A stretch of DNA of 64,000 bases. Source: Flectonema sp. DT1601. Taxonomy: Eukaryota; Euglenozoa; Diplonemea; Diplonemida; Diplonemidae. Location of the stretch: assembly GCA_964019425.1 (NCBI GenBank), contig OZ025866.1, positions 186,001-250,000 on the forward strand. Direction: 5' to 3'. Made by a program: the position numbers and the translations under genes. Positions within the stretch are counted from its first letter, which is position 1. Each line of letters opens with the position of its first letter. This document shows positions 32,001 through 46,016 of this stretch, one piece after another. Under the pieces are notes generated by a model, which ran no database searches, was not told the origin of the DNA, and saw only the letters and a list, made by a program, of their open reading frames with translations.

Positions 32001-35000
32001 CTGCTTTCCTTCTTGCTGCCCAGGAGTTTCTGACCAGAACTAATAGAAAATAAAAAGTAGATGGGAAACAATAAAAAGTAAAATGGATATAACTGAAGTT
32101 AAACAAGACAAATGAAGTAACAGACCAGAACAGAAAGAGAATTGTAATAGAAGATTACAAATAAAAAAAATGCAAGTATCAACACATGATCAGGATACAC
32201 CAGCAGCTAACAAACAACATAAAATTGAAGATCAGTTGCCAGAGTATTTCAACCATGGTAGAATACTCGCCCCTCTGGCAGGGATTATCCCAGACTTGTC
32301 CTTTAATTTAGTTGGACACCATGGCTTACAACCCTTCCAGAGGGAAGCACCATTATGACTTCTATTTTTTTTCTTCAAGAAAATCATAAGGTGGGAACAA
32401 AGAAAAATGCTAAGAGGAACCCCTTATTAACACCTAAGACATCTAAACTGCAGCACAGCTTATGCCCAATGCACTAACAGGTCATTCCCTCACACTCAGA
32501 TCAAAAAATCAAAGTTCAGAGTGCATCTTAGAGTGAATGAGAGAATTTCCTCCCGCTTTTTTTGAACAAAAGAGATAGGAGAAGGGATAGAAAACGAACA
32601 TAACAATAAGATTCTAAGTGAGAAACACTTAGCAGAAACACTTAGCAGCTTTTAAGGAGCTGAAAAGCAAAAAAAATATCTAAGTGAGAAACACTTAGTA
32701 GAAACAATTTGTAGCTAATTAAGCTGAAAATAAAAAAATAAAAAATTTCTAAGTGAGAAATACTTAGCAACTTTTAGAACAAATATTTCAGTAAATAACC
32801 TGTAATGATTAAACCATTACAAGTTTGATGCCAAAACTGACAAAGACTGAGTTGAATTTCCAGGTGAGATTTGGACTGTTAGCTTTTGGCTAAGGCCCTC
32901 CCTGAAGAGCAAGAACAAAAAAACTACTCACACCTGAAGAAAACATACACAAAGAACACACTGTAAGCTGTGCGTGTATTTTGTGTTTGTCACAACAGGA
33001 GAGAAAAGAAAGAATGTCAAGGTTGATCACCTTGCCTATCAACGCACAACATTGGTGGTCTCTACTAGACCCTGAGTGATCCCACTGGATCTCTCATCGT
33101 TCATAGTACCTATGTGAAGTTATAAAATCAAAGGTAAACTATGAACTACAAATGACTTAGCCTGTTATTATAATGCCACAGGCAGGCCCTGCATTCAGCA
33201 ACTATCCAGCAGTGCTTGGATGTCCTGATCTTCTTCTAAAAAAAAGAAGGAAAAACAAAACTGTAGCTGGGATCACTCAGGATCAACAGACTACCAATGC
33301 TACCTGTTGTACTTGCTCACTATGGGGGGTGATGCCAAACACCCAGAAGTACTAAACTGCTTTCCTTCTTGCTGCCCAGGAGTTTCTGACCAGAACTAAT
33401 AGAAAATAAAAAGTAGATGGGAAACAATAAAAAGTAAAATGGATATAACTGAAGTTAAACAAGACAAATGAAGTAACAGACCAGAACAGAAAGAGAATTG
33501 TAATAGAAGATTACAAATAAAAAAAATGCAAGTATCAACACATGATCAGGATACACCAGCAGCTAACAAACAACATAAAATTGAAGATCAGTTGCCAGAG
33601 TATTTCAACCATGGTAGAATACTCGCCCCTCTGGCAGGGATTATCCCAGACTTGTCCTTTAATTTAGTTGGACACCATGGCTTACAACCCTTCCAGAGGG
33701 AAGCACCATTATGACTTCTATTTTTTTTCTTCAAGAAAATCATAAGGTGGGAACAAAGAAAAATGCTAAGAGGAACCCCTTATTAACACCTAAGACATCT
33801 AAACTGCAGCACAGCTTATGCCCAATGCACTAACAGGTCATTCCCTCACACTCAGATCAAAAAATCAAAGTTCAGAGTGCATCTTAGAGTGAATGAGAGA
33901 ATTTCCTCCCGCTTTTTTTGAACAAAAGAGATAGGAGAAGGGATAGAAAACGAACATAACAATAAGATTCTAAGTGAGAAACACTTAGCAGAAACACTTA
34001 GCAGCTTTTAAGGAGCTGAAAAGCAAAAAAAATATCTAAGTGAGAAACACTTAGTAGAAACAATTTGTAGCTAATTAAGCTGAAAATAAAAAAATAAAAA
34101 ATTTCTAAGTGAGAAATACTTAGCAACTTTTAGAACAAATATTTCAGTAAATAACCTGTAATGATTAAACCATTACAAGTTTGATGCCAAAACTGACAAA
34201 GACTGAGTTGAATTTCCAGGTGAGATTTGGACTGTTAGCTTTTGGCTAAGGCCCTCCCTGAAGAGCAAGAACAAAAAAACTACTCACACCTGAAGAAAAC
34301 ATACACAAAGAACACACTGTAAGCTGTGCGTGTATTTTGTGTTTGTCACAACGACATTCTTTCTTTTTTTTTTTTTTCCTCTGCCTCTCTCTTAATTCTG
34401 TTCGTTTCTTTGAAACGAAAATTCATTTGAATATTATTCCTTGGTCAGCAACCATCATTGTCGCCCTTTGGGCCTGTTAAAAAAAAATAAAAATAAAAAG
34501 AAAGTTTACATCGGGAATAGGGCAGGAGCCAAAAGCTCCCAGTCCGTTACTTCCCACTTTATCGAAATTCAGCAGGAGAGAAAAGAAAGAATGTCAAGGT
34601 TGATCACCTTGCCTATCAACGCACAACATTGGTGGTCTCTACTAGACCCTGAGTGATCCCACTGGATCTCTCATCGTTCATAGTACCTATGTGAAGTTAT
34701 AAAATCAAAGGTAAACTATGAACTACAAATGACTTAGCCTGTTATTATAATGCCACAGGCAGGCCCTGCATTCAGCAACTATCCAGCAGTGCTTGGATGT
34801 CCTGATCTTCTTCTAAAAAAAAGAAGGAAAAACAAAACTGTAGCTGGGATCACTCAGGATCAACAGACTACCAATGCTACCTGTTGTACTTGCTCACTAT
34901 GGGGGGTGATGCCAAACACCCAGAAGTACTAAACTGCTTTCCTTCTTGCTGCCCAGGAGTTTCTGACCAGAACTAATAGAAAATAAAAAGTAGATGGGAA

Positions 35001-38000
35001 ACAATAAAAAGTAAAATGGATATAACTGAAGTTAAACAAGACAAATGAAGTAACAGACCAGAACAGAAAGAGAATTGTAATAGAAGATTACAAATAAAAA
35101 AAATGCAAGTATCAACACATGATCAGGATACACCAGCAGCTAACAAACAACATAAAATTGAAGATCAGTTGCCAGAGTATTTCAACCATGGTAGAATACT
35201 CGCCCCTCTGGCAGGGATTATCCCAGACTTGTCCTTTAATTTAGTTGGACACCATGGCTTACAACCCTTCCAGAGGGAAGCACCATTATGACTTCTATTT
35301 TTTTTCTTCAAGAAAATCATAAGGTGGGAACAAAGAAAAATGCTAAGAGGAACCCCTTATTAACACCTAAGACATCTAAACTGCAGCACAGCTTATGCCC
35401 AATGCACTAACAGGTCATTCCCTCACACTCAGATCAAAAAATCAAAGTTCAGAGTGCATCTTAGAGTGAATGAGAGAATTTCCTCCCGCTTTTTTTGAAC
35501 AAAAGAGATAGGAGAAGGGATAGAAAACGAACATAACAATAAGATTCTAAGTGAGAAACACTTAGCAGAAACACTTAGCAGCTTTTAAGGAGCTGAAAAG
35601 CAAAAAAAATATCTAAGTGAGAAACACTTAGTAGAAACAATTTGTAGCTAATTAAGCTGAAAATAAAAAAATAAAAAATTTCTAAGTGAGAAATACTTAG
35701 CAACTTTTAGAACAAATATTTCAGTAAATAACCTGTAATGATTAAACCATTACAAGTTTGATGCCAAAACTGACAAAGACTGAGTTGAATTTCCAGGTGA
35801 GATTTGGACTGTTAGCTTTTGGCTAAGGCCCTCCCTGAAGAGCAAGAACAAAAAAACTACTCACACCTGAAGAAAACATACACAAAGAACACACTGTAAG
35901 CTGTGCGTGTATTTTGTGTTTGTCACAACAGGAGAGAAAAGAAAGAATGTCAAGGTTGATCACCTTGCCTATCAACGCACAACATTGGTGGTCTCTACTA
36001 GACCCTGAGTGATCCCACTGGATCTCTCATCGTTCATAGTACCTATGTGAAGTTATAAAATCAAAGGTAAACTATGAACTACAAATGACTTAGCCTGTTA
36101 TTATAATGCCACAGGCAGGCCCTGCATTCAGCAACTATCCAGCAGTGCTTGGATGTCCTGATCTTCTTCTAAAAAAAAGAAGGAAAAACAAAACTGTAGC
36201 TGGGATCACTCAGGATCAACAGACTACCAATGCTACCTGTTGTACTTGCTCACTATGGGGGGTGATGCCAAACACCCAGAAGTACTAAACTGCTTTCCTT
36301 CTTGCTGCCCAGGAGTTTCTGACCAGAACTAATAGAAAATAAAAAGTAGATGGGAAACAATAAAAAGTAAAATGGATATAACTGAAGTTAAACAAGACAA
36401 ATGAAGTAACAGACCAGAACAGAAAGAGAATTGTAATAGAAGATTACAAATAAAAAAAATGCAAGTATCAACACATGATCAGGATACACCAGCAGCTAAC
36501 AAACAACATAAAATTGAAGATCAGTTGCCAGAGTATTTCAACCATGGTAGAATACTCGCCCCTCTGGCAGGGATTATCCCAGACTTGTCCTTTAATTTAG
36601 TTGGACACCATGGCTTACAACCCTTCCAGAGGGAAGCACCATTATGACTTCTATTTTTTTTCTTCAAGAAAATCATAAGGTGGGAACAAAGAAAAATGCT
36701 AAGAGGAACCCCTTATTAACACCTAAGACATCTAAACTGCAGCACAGCTTATGCCCAATGCACTAACAGGTCATTCCCTCACACTCAGATCAAAAAATCA
36801 AAGTTCAGAGTGCATCTTAGAGTGAATGAGAGAATTTCCTCCCGCTTTTTTTGAACAAAAGAGATAGGAGAAGGGATAGAAAACGAACATAACAATAAGA
36901 TTCTAAGTGAGAAACACTTAGCAGAAACACTTAGCAGCTTTTAAGGAGCTGAAAAGCAAAAAAAATATCTAAGTGAGAAACACTTAGTAGAAACAATTTG
37001 TAGCTAATTAAGCTGAAAATAAAAAAATAAAAAATTTCTAAGTGAGAAATACTTAGCAACTTTTAGAACAAATATTTCAGTAAATAACCTGTAATGATTA
37101 AACCATTACAAGTTTGATGCCAAAACTGACAAAGACTGAGTTGAATTTCCAGGTGAGATTTGGACTGTTAGCTTTTGGCTAAGGCCCTCCCTGAAGAGCA
37201 AGAACAAAAAAACTACTCACACCTGAAGAAAACATACACAAAGAACACACTGTAAGCTGTGCGTGTATTTTGTGTTTGTCACAACGACATTCTTTCTTTT
37301 TTTTTTTTTTCCTCTGCCTCTCTCTTAATTCTGTTCGTTTCTTTGAAACGAAAATTCATTTGAATATTATTCCTTGGTCAGCAACCATCATTGTCGCCCT
37401 TTGGGCCTGTTAAAAAAAAATAAAAATAAAAAGAAAGTTTACATCGGGAATAGGGCAGGAGCCAAAAGCTCCCAGTCCGTTACTTCCCACTTTATCGAAA
37501 TTCAGCAGGAGAGAAAAGAAAGAATGTCAAGGTTGATCACCTTGCCTATCAACGCACAACATTGGTGGTCTCTACTAGACCCTGAGTGATCCCACTGGAT
37601 CTCTCATCGTTCATAGTACCTATGTGAAGTTATAAAATCAAAGGTAAACTATGAACTACAAATGACTTAGCCTGTTATTATAATGCCACAGGCAGGCCCT
37701 GCATTCAGCAACTATCCAGCAGTGCTTGGATGTCCTGATCTTCTTCTAAAAAAAAGAAGGAAAAACAAAACTGTAGCTGGGATCACTCAGGATCAACAGA
37801 CTACCAATGCTACCTGTTGTACTTGCTCACTATGGGGGGTGATGCCAAACACCCAGAAGTACTAAACTGCTTTCCTTCTTGCTGCCCAGGAGTTTCTGAC
37901 CAGAACTAATAGAAAATAAAAAGTAGATGGGAAACAATAAAAAGTAAAATGGATATAACTGAAGTTAAACAAGACAAATGAAGTAACAGACCAGAACAGA

Positions 38001-41000
38001 AAGAGAATTGTAATAGAAGATTACAAATAAAAAAAATGCAAGTATCAACACATGATCAGGATACACCAGCAGCTAACAAACAACATAAAATTGAAGATCA
38101 GTTGCCAGAGTATTTCAACCATGGTAGAATACTCGCCCCTCTGGCAGGGATTATCCCAGACTTGTCCTTTAATTTAGTTGGACACCATGGCTTACAACCC
38201 TTCCAGAGGGAAGCACCATTATGACTTCTATTTTTTTTCTTCAAGAAAATCATAAGGTGGGAACAAAGAAAAATGCTAAGAGGAACCCCTTATTAACACC
38301 TAAGACATCTAAACTGCAGCACAGCTTATGCCCAATGCACTAACAGGTCATTCCCTCACACTCAGATCAAAAAATCAAAGTTCAGAGTGCATCTTAGAGT
38401 GAATGAGAGAATTTCCTCCCGCTTTTTTTGAACAAAAGAGATAGGAGAAGGGATAGAAAACGAACATAACAATAAGATTCTAAGTGAGAAACACTTAGCA
38501 GAAACACTTAGCAGCTTTTAAGGAGCTGAAAAGCAAAAAAAATATCTAAGTGAGAAACACTTAGTAGAAACAATTTGTAGCTAATTAAGCTGAAAATAAA
38601 AAAATAAAAAATTTCTAAGTGAGAAATACTTAGCAACTTTTAGAACAAATATTTCAGTAAATAACCTGTAATGATTAAACCATTACAAGTTTGATGCCAA
38701 AACTGACAAAGACTGAGTTGAATTTCCAGGTGAGATTTGGACTGTTAGCTTTTGGCTAAGGCCCTCCCTGAAGAGCAAGAACAAAAAAACTACTCACACC
38801 TGAAGAAAACATACACAAAGAACACACTGTAAGCTGTGCGTGTATTTTGTGTTTGTCACAACAGGAGAGAAAAGAAAGAATGTCAAGGTTGATCACCTTG
38901 CCTATCAACGCACAACATTGGTGGTCTCTACTAGACCCTGAGTGATCCCACTGGATCTCTCATCGTTCATAGTACCTATGTGAAGTTATAAAATCAAAGG
39001 TAAACTATGAACTACAAATGACTTAGCCTGTTATTATAATGCCACAGGCAGGCCCTGCATTCAGCAACTATCCAGCAGTGCTTGGATGTCCTGATCTTCT
39101 TCTAAAAAAAAGAAGGAAAAACAAAACTGTAGCTGGGATCACTCAGGATCAACAGACTACCAATGCTACCTGTTGTACTTGCTCACTATGGGGGGTGATG
39201 CCAAACACCCAGAAGTACTAAACTGCTTTCCTTCTTGCTGCCCAGGAGTTTCTGACCAGAACTAATAGAAAATAAAAAGTAGATGGGAAACAATAAAAAG
39301 TAAAATGGATATAACTGAAGTTAAACAAGACAAATGAAGTAACAGACCAGAACAGAAAGAGAATTGTAATAGAAGATTACAAATAAAAAAAATGCAAGTA
39401 TCAACACATGATCAGGATACACCAGCAGCTAACAAACAACATAAAATTGAAGATCAGTTGCCAGAGTATTTCAACCATGGTAGAATACTCGCCCCTCTGG
39501 CAGGGATTATCCCAGACTTGTCCTTTAATTTAGTTGGACACCATGGCTTACAACCCTTCCAGAGGGAAGCACCATTATGACTTCTATTTTTTTTCTTCAA
39601 GAAAATCATAAGGTGGGAACAAAGAAAAATGCTAAGAGGAACCCCTTATTAACACCTAAGACATCTAAACTGCAGCACAGCTTATGCCCAATGCACTAAC
39701 AGGTCATTCCCTCACACTCAGATCAAAAAATCAAAGTTCAGAGTGCATCTTAGAGTGAATGAGAGAATTTCCTCCCGCTTTTTTTGAACAAAAGAGATAG
39801 GAGAAGGGATAGAAAACGAACATAACAATAAGATTCTAAGTGAGAAACACTTAGCAGAAACACTTAGCAGCTTTTAAGGAGCTGAAAAGCAAAAAAAATA
39901 TCTAAGTGAGAAACACTTAGTAGAAACAATTTGTAGCTAATTAAGCTGAAAATAAAAAAATAAAAAATTTCTAAGTGAGAAATACTTAGCAACTTTTAGA
40001 ACAAATATTTCAGTAAATAACCTGTAATGATTAAACCATTACAAGTTTGATGCCAAAACTGACAAAGACTGAGTTGAATTTCCAGGTGAGATTTGGACTG
40101 TTAGCTTTTGGCTAAGGCCCTCCCTGAAGAGCAAGAACAAAAAAACTACTCACACCTGAAGAAAACATACACAAAGAACACACTGTAAGCTGTGCGTGTA
40201 TTTTGTGTTTGTCACAACGACATTCTTTCTTTTTTTTTTTTTTCCTCTGCCTCTCTCTTAATTCTGTTCGTTTCTTTGAAACGAAAATTCATTTGAATAT
40301 TATTCCTTGGTCAGCAACCATCATTGTCGCCCTTTGGGCCTGTTAAAAAAAAATAAAAATAAAAAGAAAGTTTACATCGGGAATAGGGCAGGAGCCAAAA
40401 GCTCCCAGTCCGTTACTTCCCACTTTATCGAAATTCAGCAGGAGAGAAAAGAAAGAATGTCAAGGTTGATCACCTTGCCTATCAACGCACAACATTGGTG
40501 GTCTCTACTAGACCCTGAGTGATCCCACTGGATCTCTCATCGTTCATAGTACCTATGTGAAGTTATAAAATCAAAGGTAAACTATGAACTACAAATGACT
40601 TAGCCTGTTATTATAATGCCACAGGCAGGCCCTGCATTCAGCAACTATCCAGCAGTGCTTGGATGTCCTGATCTTCTTCTAAAAAAAAGAAGGAAAAACA
40701 AAACTGTAGCTGGGATCACTCAGGATCAACAGACTACCAATGCTACCTGTTGTACTTGCTCACTATGGGGGGTGATGCCAAACACCCAGAAGTACTAAAC
40801 TGCTTTCCTTCTTGCTGCCCAGGAGTTTCTGACCAGAACTAATAGAAAATAAAAAGTAGATGGGAAACAATAAAAAGTAAAATGGATATAACTGAAGTTA
40901 AACAAGACAAATGAAGTAACAGACCAGAACAGAAAGAGAATTGTAATAGAAGATTACAAATAAAAAAAATGCAAGTATCAACACATGATCAGGATACACC

Positions 41001-44000
41001 AGCAGCTAACAAACAACATAAAATTGAAGATCAGTTGCCAGAGTATTTCAACCATGGTAGAATACTCGCCCCTCTGGCAGGGATTATCCCAGACTTGTCC
41101 TTTAATTTAGTTGGACACCATGGCTTACAACCCTTCCAGAGGGAAGCACCATTATGACTTCTATTTTTTTTCTTCAAGAAAATCATAAGGTGGGAACAAA
41201 GAAAAATGCTAAGAGGAACCCCTTATTAACACCTAAGACATCTAAACTGCAGCACAGCTTATGCCCAATGCACTAACAGGTCATTCCCTCACACTCAGAT
41301 CAAAAAATCAAAGTTCAGAGTGCATCTTAGAGTGAATGAGAGAATTTCCTCCCGCTTTTTTTGAACAAAAGAGATAGGAGAAGGGATAGAAAACGAACAT
41401 AACAATAAGATTCTAAGTGAGAAACACTTAGCAGAAACACTTAGCAGCTTTTAAGGAGCTGAAAAGCAAAAAAAATATCTAAGTGAGAAACACTTAGTAG
41501 AAACAATTTGTAGCTAATTAAGCTGAAAATAAAAAAATAAAAAATTTCTAAGTGAGAAATACTTAGCAACTTTTAGAACAAATATTTCAGTAAATAACCT
41601 GTAATGATTAAACCATTACAAGTTTGATGCCAAAACTGACAAAGACTGAGTTGAATTTCCAGGTGAGATTTGGACTGTTAGCTTTTGGCTAAGGCCCTCC
41701 CTGAAGAGCAAGAACAAAAAAACTACTCACACCTGAAGAAAACATACACAAAGAACACACTGTAAGCTGTGCGTGTATTTTGTGTTTGTCACAACGACAT
41801 TCTTTCTTTTTTTTTTTTTTCCTCTGCCTCTCTCTTAATTCTGTTCGTTTCTTTGAAACGAAAATTCATTTGAATATTATTCCTTGGTCAGCAACCATCA
41901 TTGTCGCCCTTTGGGCCTGTTAAAAAAAAATAAAAATAAAAAGAAAGTTTACATCGGGAATAGGGCAGGAGCCAAAAGCTCCCAGTCCGTTACTTCCCAC
42001 TTTATCGAAATTCAGCAGGAGAGAAAAGAAAGAATGTCAAGGTTGATCACCTTGCCTATCAACGCACAACATTGGTGGTCTCTACTAGACCCTGAGTGAT
42101 CCCACTGGATCTCTCATCGTTCATAGTACCTATGTGAAGTTATAAAATCAAAGGTAAACTATGAACTACAAATGACTTAGCCTGTTATTATAATGCCACA
42201 GGCAGGCCCTGCATTCAGCAACTATCCAGCAGTGCTTGGATGTCCTGATCTTCTTCTAAAAAAAAGAAGGAAAAACAAAACTGTAGCTGGGATCACTCAG
42301 GATCAACAGACTACCAATGCTACCTGTTGTACTTGCTCACTATGGGGGGTGATGCCAAACACCCAGAAGTACTAAACTGCTTTCCTTCTTGCTGCCCAGG
42401 AGTTTCTGACCAGAACTAATAGAAAATAAAAAGTAGATGGGAAACAATAAAAAGTAAAATGGATATAACTGAAGTTAAACAAGACAAATGAAGTAACAGA
42501 CCAGAACAGAAAGAGAATTGTAATAGAAGATTACAAATAAAAAAAATGCAAGTATCAACACATGATCAGGATACACCAGCAGCTAACAAACAACATAAAA
42601 TTGAAGATCAGTTGCCAGAGTATTTCAACCATGGTAGAATACTCGCCCCTCTGGCAGGGATTATCCCAGACTTGTCCTTTAATTTAGTTGGACACCATGG
42701 CTTACAACCCTTCCAGAGGGAAGCACCATTATGACTTCTATTTTTTTTCTTCAAGAAAATCATAAGGTGGGAACAAAGAAAAATGCTAAGAGGAACCCCT
42801 TATTAACACCTAAGACATCTAAACTGCAGCACAGCTTATGCCCAATGCACTAACAGGTCATTCCCTCACACTCAGATCAAAAAATCAAAGTTCAGAGTGC
42901 ATCTTAGAGTGAATGAGAGAATTTCCTCCCGCTTTTTTTGAACAAAAGAGATAGGAGAAGGGATAGAAAACGAACATAACAATAAGATTCTAAGTGAGAA
43001 ACACTTAGCAGAAACACTTAGCAGCTTTTAAGGAGCTGAAAAGCAAAAAAAATATCTAAGTGAGAAACACTTAGTAGAAACAATTTGTAGCTAATTAAGC
43101 TGAAAATAAAAAAATAAAAAATTTCTAAGTGAGAAATACTTAGCAACTTTTAGAACAAATATTTCAGTAAATAACCTGTAATGATTAAACCATTACAAGT
43201 TTGATGCCAAAACTGACAAAGACTGAGTTGAATTTCCAGGTGAGATTTGGACTGTTAGCTTTTGGCTAAGGCCCTCCCTGAAGAGCAAGAACAAAAAAAC
43301 TACTCACACCTGAAGAAAACATACACAAAGAACACACTGTAAGCTGTGCGTGTATTTTGTGTTTGTCACAACGACATTCTTTCTTTTTTTTTTTTTTCCT
43401 CTGCCTCTCTCTTAATTCTGTTCGTTTCTTTGAAACGAAAATTCATTTGAATATTATTCCTTGGTCAGCAACCATCATTGTCGCCCTTTGGGCCTGTTAA
43501 AAAAAAATAAAAATAAAAAGAAAGTTTACATCGGGAATAGGGCAGGAGCCAAAAGCTCCCAGTCCGTTACTTCCCACTTTATCGAAATTCAGCAGGAGAG
43601 AAAAGAAAGAATGTCAAGGTTGATCACCTTGCCTATCAACGCACAACATTGGTGGTCTCTACTAGACCCTGAGTGATCCCACTGGATCTCTCATCGTTCA
43701 TAGTACCTATGTGAAGTTATAAAATCAAAGGTAAACTATGAACTACAAATGACTTAGCCTGTTATTATAATGCCACAGGCAGGCCCTGCATTCAGCAACT
43801 ATCCAGCAGTGCTTGGATGTCCTGATCTTCTTCTAAAAAAAAGAAGGAAAAACAAAACTGTAGCTGGGATCACTCAGGATCAACAGACTACCAATGCTAC
43901 CTGTTGTACTTGCTCACTATGGGGGGTGATGCCAAACACCCAGAAGTACTAAACTGCTTTCCTTCTTGCTGCCCAGGAGTTTCTGACCAGAACTAATAGA

Positions 44001-45854
44001 AAATAAAAAGTAGATGGGAAACAATAAAAAGTAAAATGGATATAACTGAAGTTAAACAAGACAAATGAAGTAACAGACCAGAACAGAAAGAGAATTGTAA
44101 TAGAAGATTACAAATAAAAAAAATGCAAGTATCAACACATGATCAGGATACACCAGCAGCTAACAAACAACATAAAATTGAAGATCAGTTGCCAGAGTAT
44201 TTCAACCATGGTAGAATACTCGCCCCTCTGGCAGGGATTATCCCAGACTTGTCCTTTAATTTAGTTGGACACCATGGCTTACAACCCTTCCAGAGGGAAG
44301 CACCATTATGACTTCTATTTTTTTTCTTCAAGAAAATCATAAGGTGGGAACAAAGAAAAATGCTAAGAGGAACCCCTTATTAACACCTAAGACATCTAAA
44401 CTGCAGCACAGCTTATGCCCAATGCACTAACAGGTCATTCCCTCACACTCAGATCAAAAAATCAAAGTTCAGAGTGCATCTTAGAGTGAATGAGAGAATT
44501 TCCTCCCGCTTTTTTTGAACAAAAGAGATAGGAGAAGGGATAGAAAACGAACATAACAATAAGATTCTAAGTGAGAAACACTTAGCAGAAACACTTAGCA
44601 GCTTTTAAGGAGCTGAAAAGCAAAAAAAATATCTAAGTGAGAAACACTTAGTAGAAACAATTTGTAGCTAATTAAGCTGAAAATAAAAAAATAAAAAATT
44701 TCTAAGTGAGAAATACTTAGCAACTTTTAGAACAAATATTTCAGTAAATAACCTGTAATGATTAAACCATTACAAGTTTGATGCCAAAACTGACAAAGAC
44801 TGAGTTGAATTTCCAGGTGAGATTTGGACTGTTAGCTTTTGGCTAAGGCCCTCCCTGAAGAGCAAGAACAAAAAAACTACTCACACCTGAAGAAAACATA
44901 CACAAAGAACACACTGTAAGCTGTGCGTGTATTTTGTGTTTGTCACAACGACATTCTTTCTTTTTTTTTTTTTTCCTCTGCCTCTCTCTTAATTCTGTTC
45001 GTTTCTTTGAAACGAAAATTCATTTGAATATTATTCCTTGGTCAGCAACCATCATTGTCGCCCTTTGGGCCTGTTAAAAAAAAATAAAAATAAAAAGAAA
45101 GTTTACATCGGGAATAGGGCAGGAGCCAAAAGCTCCCAGTCCGTTACTTCCCACTTTATCGAAATTCAGCAGGAGAGAAAAGAAAGAATGTCAAGGTTGA
45201 TCACCTTGCCTATCAACGCACAACATTGGTGGTCTCTACTAGACCCTGAGTGATCCCACTGGATCTCTCATCGTTCATAGTACCTATGTGAAGTTATAAA
45301 ATCAAAGGTAAACTATGAACTACAAATGACTTAGCCTGTTATTATAATGCCACAGGCAGGCCCTGCATTCAGCAACTATCCAGCAGTGCTTGGATGTCCT
45401 GATCTTCTTCTAAAAAAAAGAAGGAAAAACAAAACTGTAGCTGGGATCACTCAGGATCAACAGACTACCAATGCTACCTGTTGTACTTGCTCACTATGGG
45501 GGGTGATGCCAAACACCCAGAAGTACTAAACTGCTTTCCTTCTTGCTGCCCAGGAGTTTCTGACCAGAACTAATAGAAAATAAAAAGTAGATGGGAAACA
45601 ATAAAAAGTAAAATGGATATAACTGAAGTTAAACAAGACAAATGAAGTAACAGACCAGAACAGAAAGAGAATTGTAATAGAAGATTACAAATAAAAAAAA
45701 TGCAAGTATCAACACATGATCAGGATACACCAGCAGCTAACAAACAACATAAAATTGAAGATCAGTTGCCAGAGTATTTCAACCATGGTAGAATACTCGC
45801 CCCTCTGGCAGGGATTATCCCAGACTTGTCCTTTAATTTAGTTGGACACCATGG
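26069..45854 (-). repeat. Satellite array of 1356/1577 bp units
   Basis: 13 complete units plus one partial unit. Counting from the left the types are A,A,A,A,A,A,B,A,B,A,B,B,B,B(partial), where A is 1356 bp and B is 1577 bp because of a 221 bp LINE-tail insertion. Units are almost identical (an isolated change at about 28201, another near 28677). On the minus strand each unit ends with the hairpin TTAGCCAAAAGCTAA followed by CAGTCC and AAATTC, and the array as a whole stops at that end (26069). The opposite edge (45854) is an arbitrary point in a unit. Dense small inverted repeats occur in every unit (CTAAGTG/CACTTAG three times, TGTAATG/CATTACA, CAAGGT/ACCTTG, GAGTATT/AATACTC, GTTCATAGT/ACTATGAAC). 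No protein is supported. Confidence 0.93.
34353..34573 (+). mobile_element. LINE-tail insertion defining the B-type satellite unit
   Basis: A 221 bp insert between CACAAC and AGGAGAGAAAAG of the satellite unit. It consists of the last ~200 bases of the LINE (from CCTCTGCCTCTC to ATCGAAATTC), preceded by GACATTCTTTCTTTT, the complement of satellite bases just downstream of the insertion point. Identical inserts at 37286-37506, 40219-40439, 41796-42016, 43373-43593 and 44950-45170 show a single insertion later spread by array amplification. A 71-codon frame starting in the insert is a by-product. Confidence 0.9.
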
Positions 45855-45934
45855 ATAGTGATCACTTATGCAACGAGAGCTAAAAGATCGATATAGACAT
45901 TCCTAATCCAAAGACTAGGGTGCAGAGTGCATTT
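45855..45934 (+). repeat. 80 bp target duplication, right copy
   Basis: Perfect repeat of 25989-26068, starting directly after CACCATGG, where the satellite array ends. The sequence continues into the rest of U2 exactly as the uninterrupted copy in U1 does after 57276. Confidence 0.85.
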
Positions 45935-46016
45935 CAGCTAAGGGAGGACCTTTTTCATTTTTCGTTCCGTTAGGACAGAAGAGTAATAAGTATAGAATAA
46001 TTTTCGACGTACCAGA

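Noticed and set aside
34441-45253. 71-codon frames starting MVSNHHCRPL in B-type units
   Set aside because: They run from the LINE tail into satellite sequence and are a by-product of the insertion junction.
26393-45529. Repeated 60- and 62-codon frames (starting MPQAGPAF and MQVSTH) in every satellite unit
   Set aside because: They recur only because the satellite recurs; they have no domain, no upstream signals, and their identity reflects recent amplification rather than coding constraint.
26069-45854. Satellite array as a 5S rDNA, spliced-leader or histone cluster
   Set aside because: No 5S internal control region, no spliced-leader donor followed by an Sm site, and no histone frames are present in the unit.
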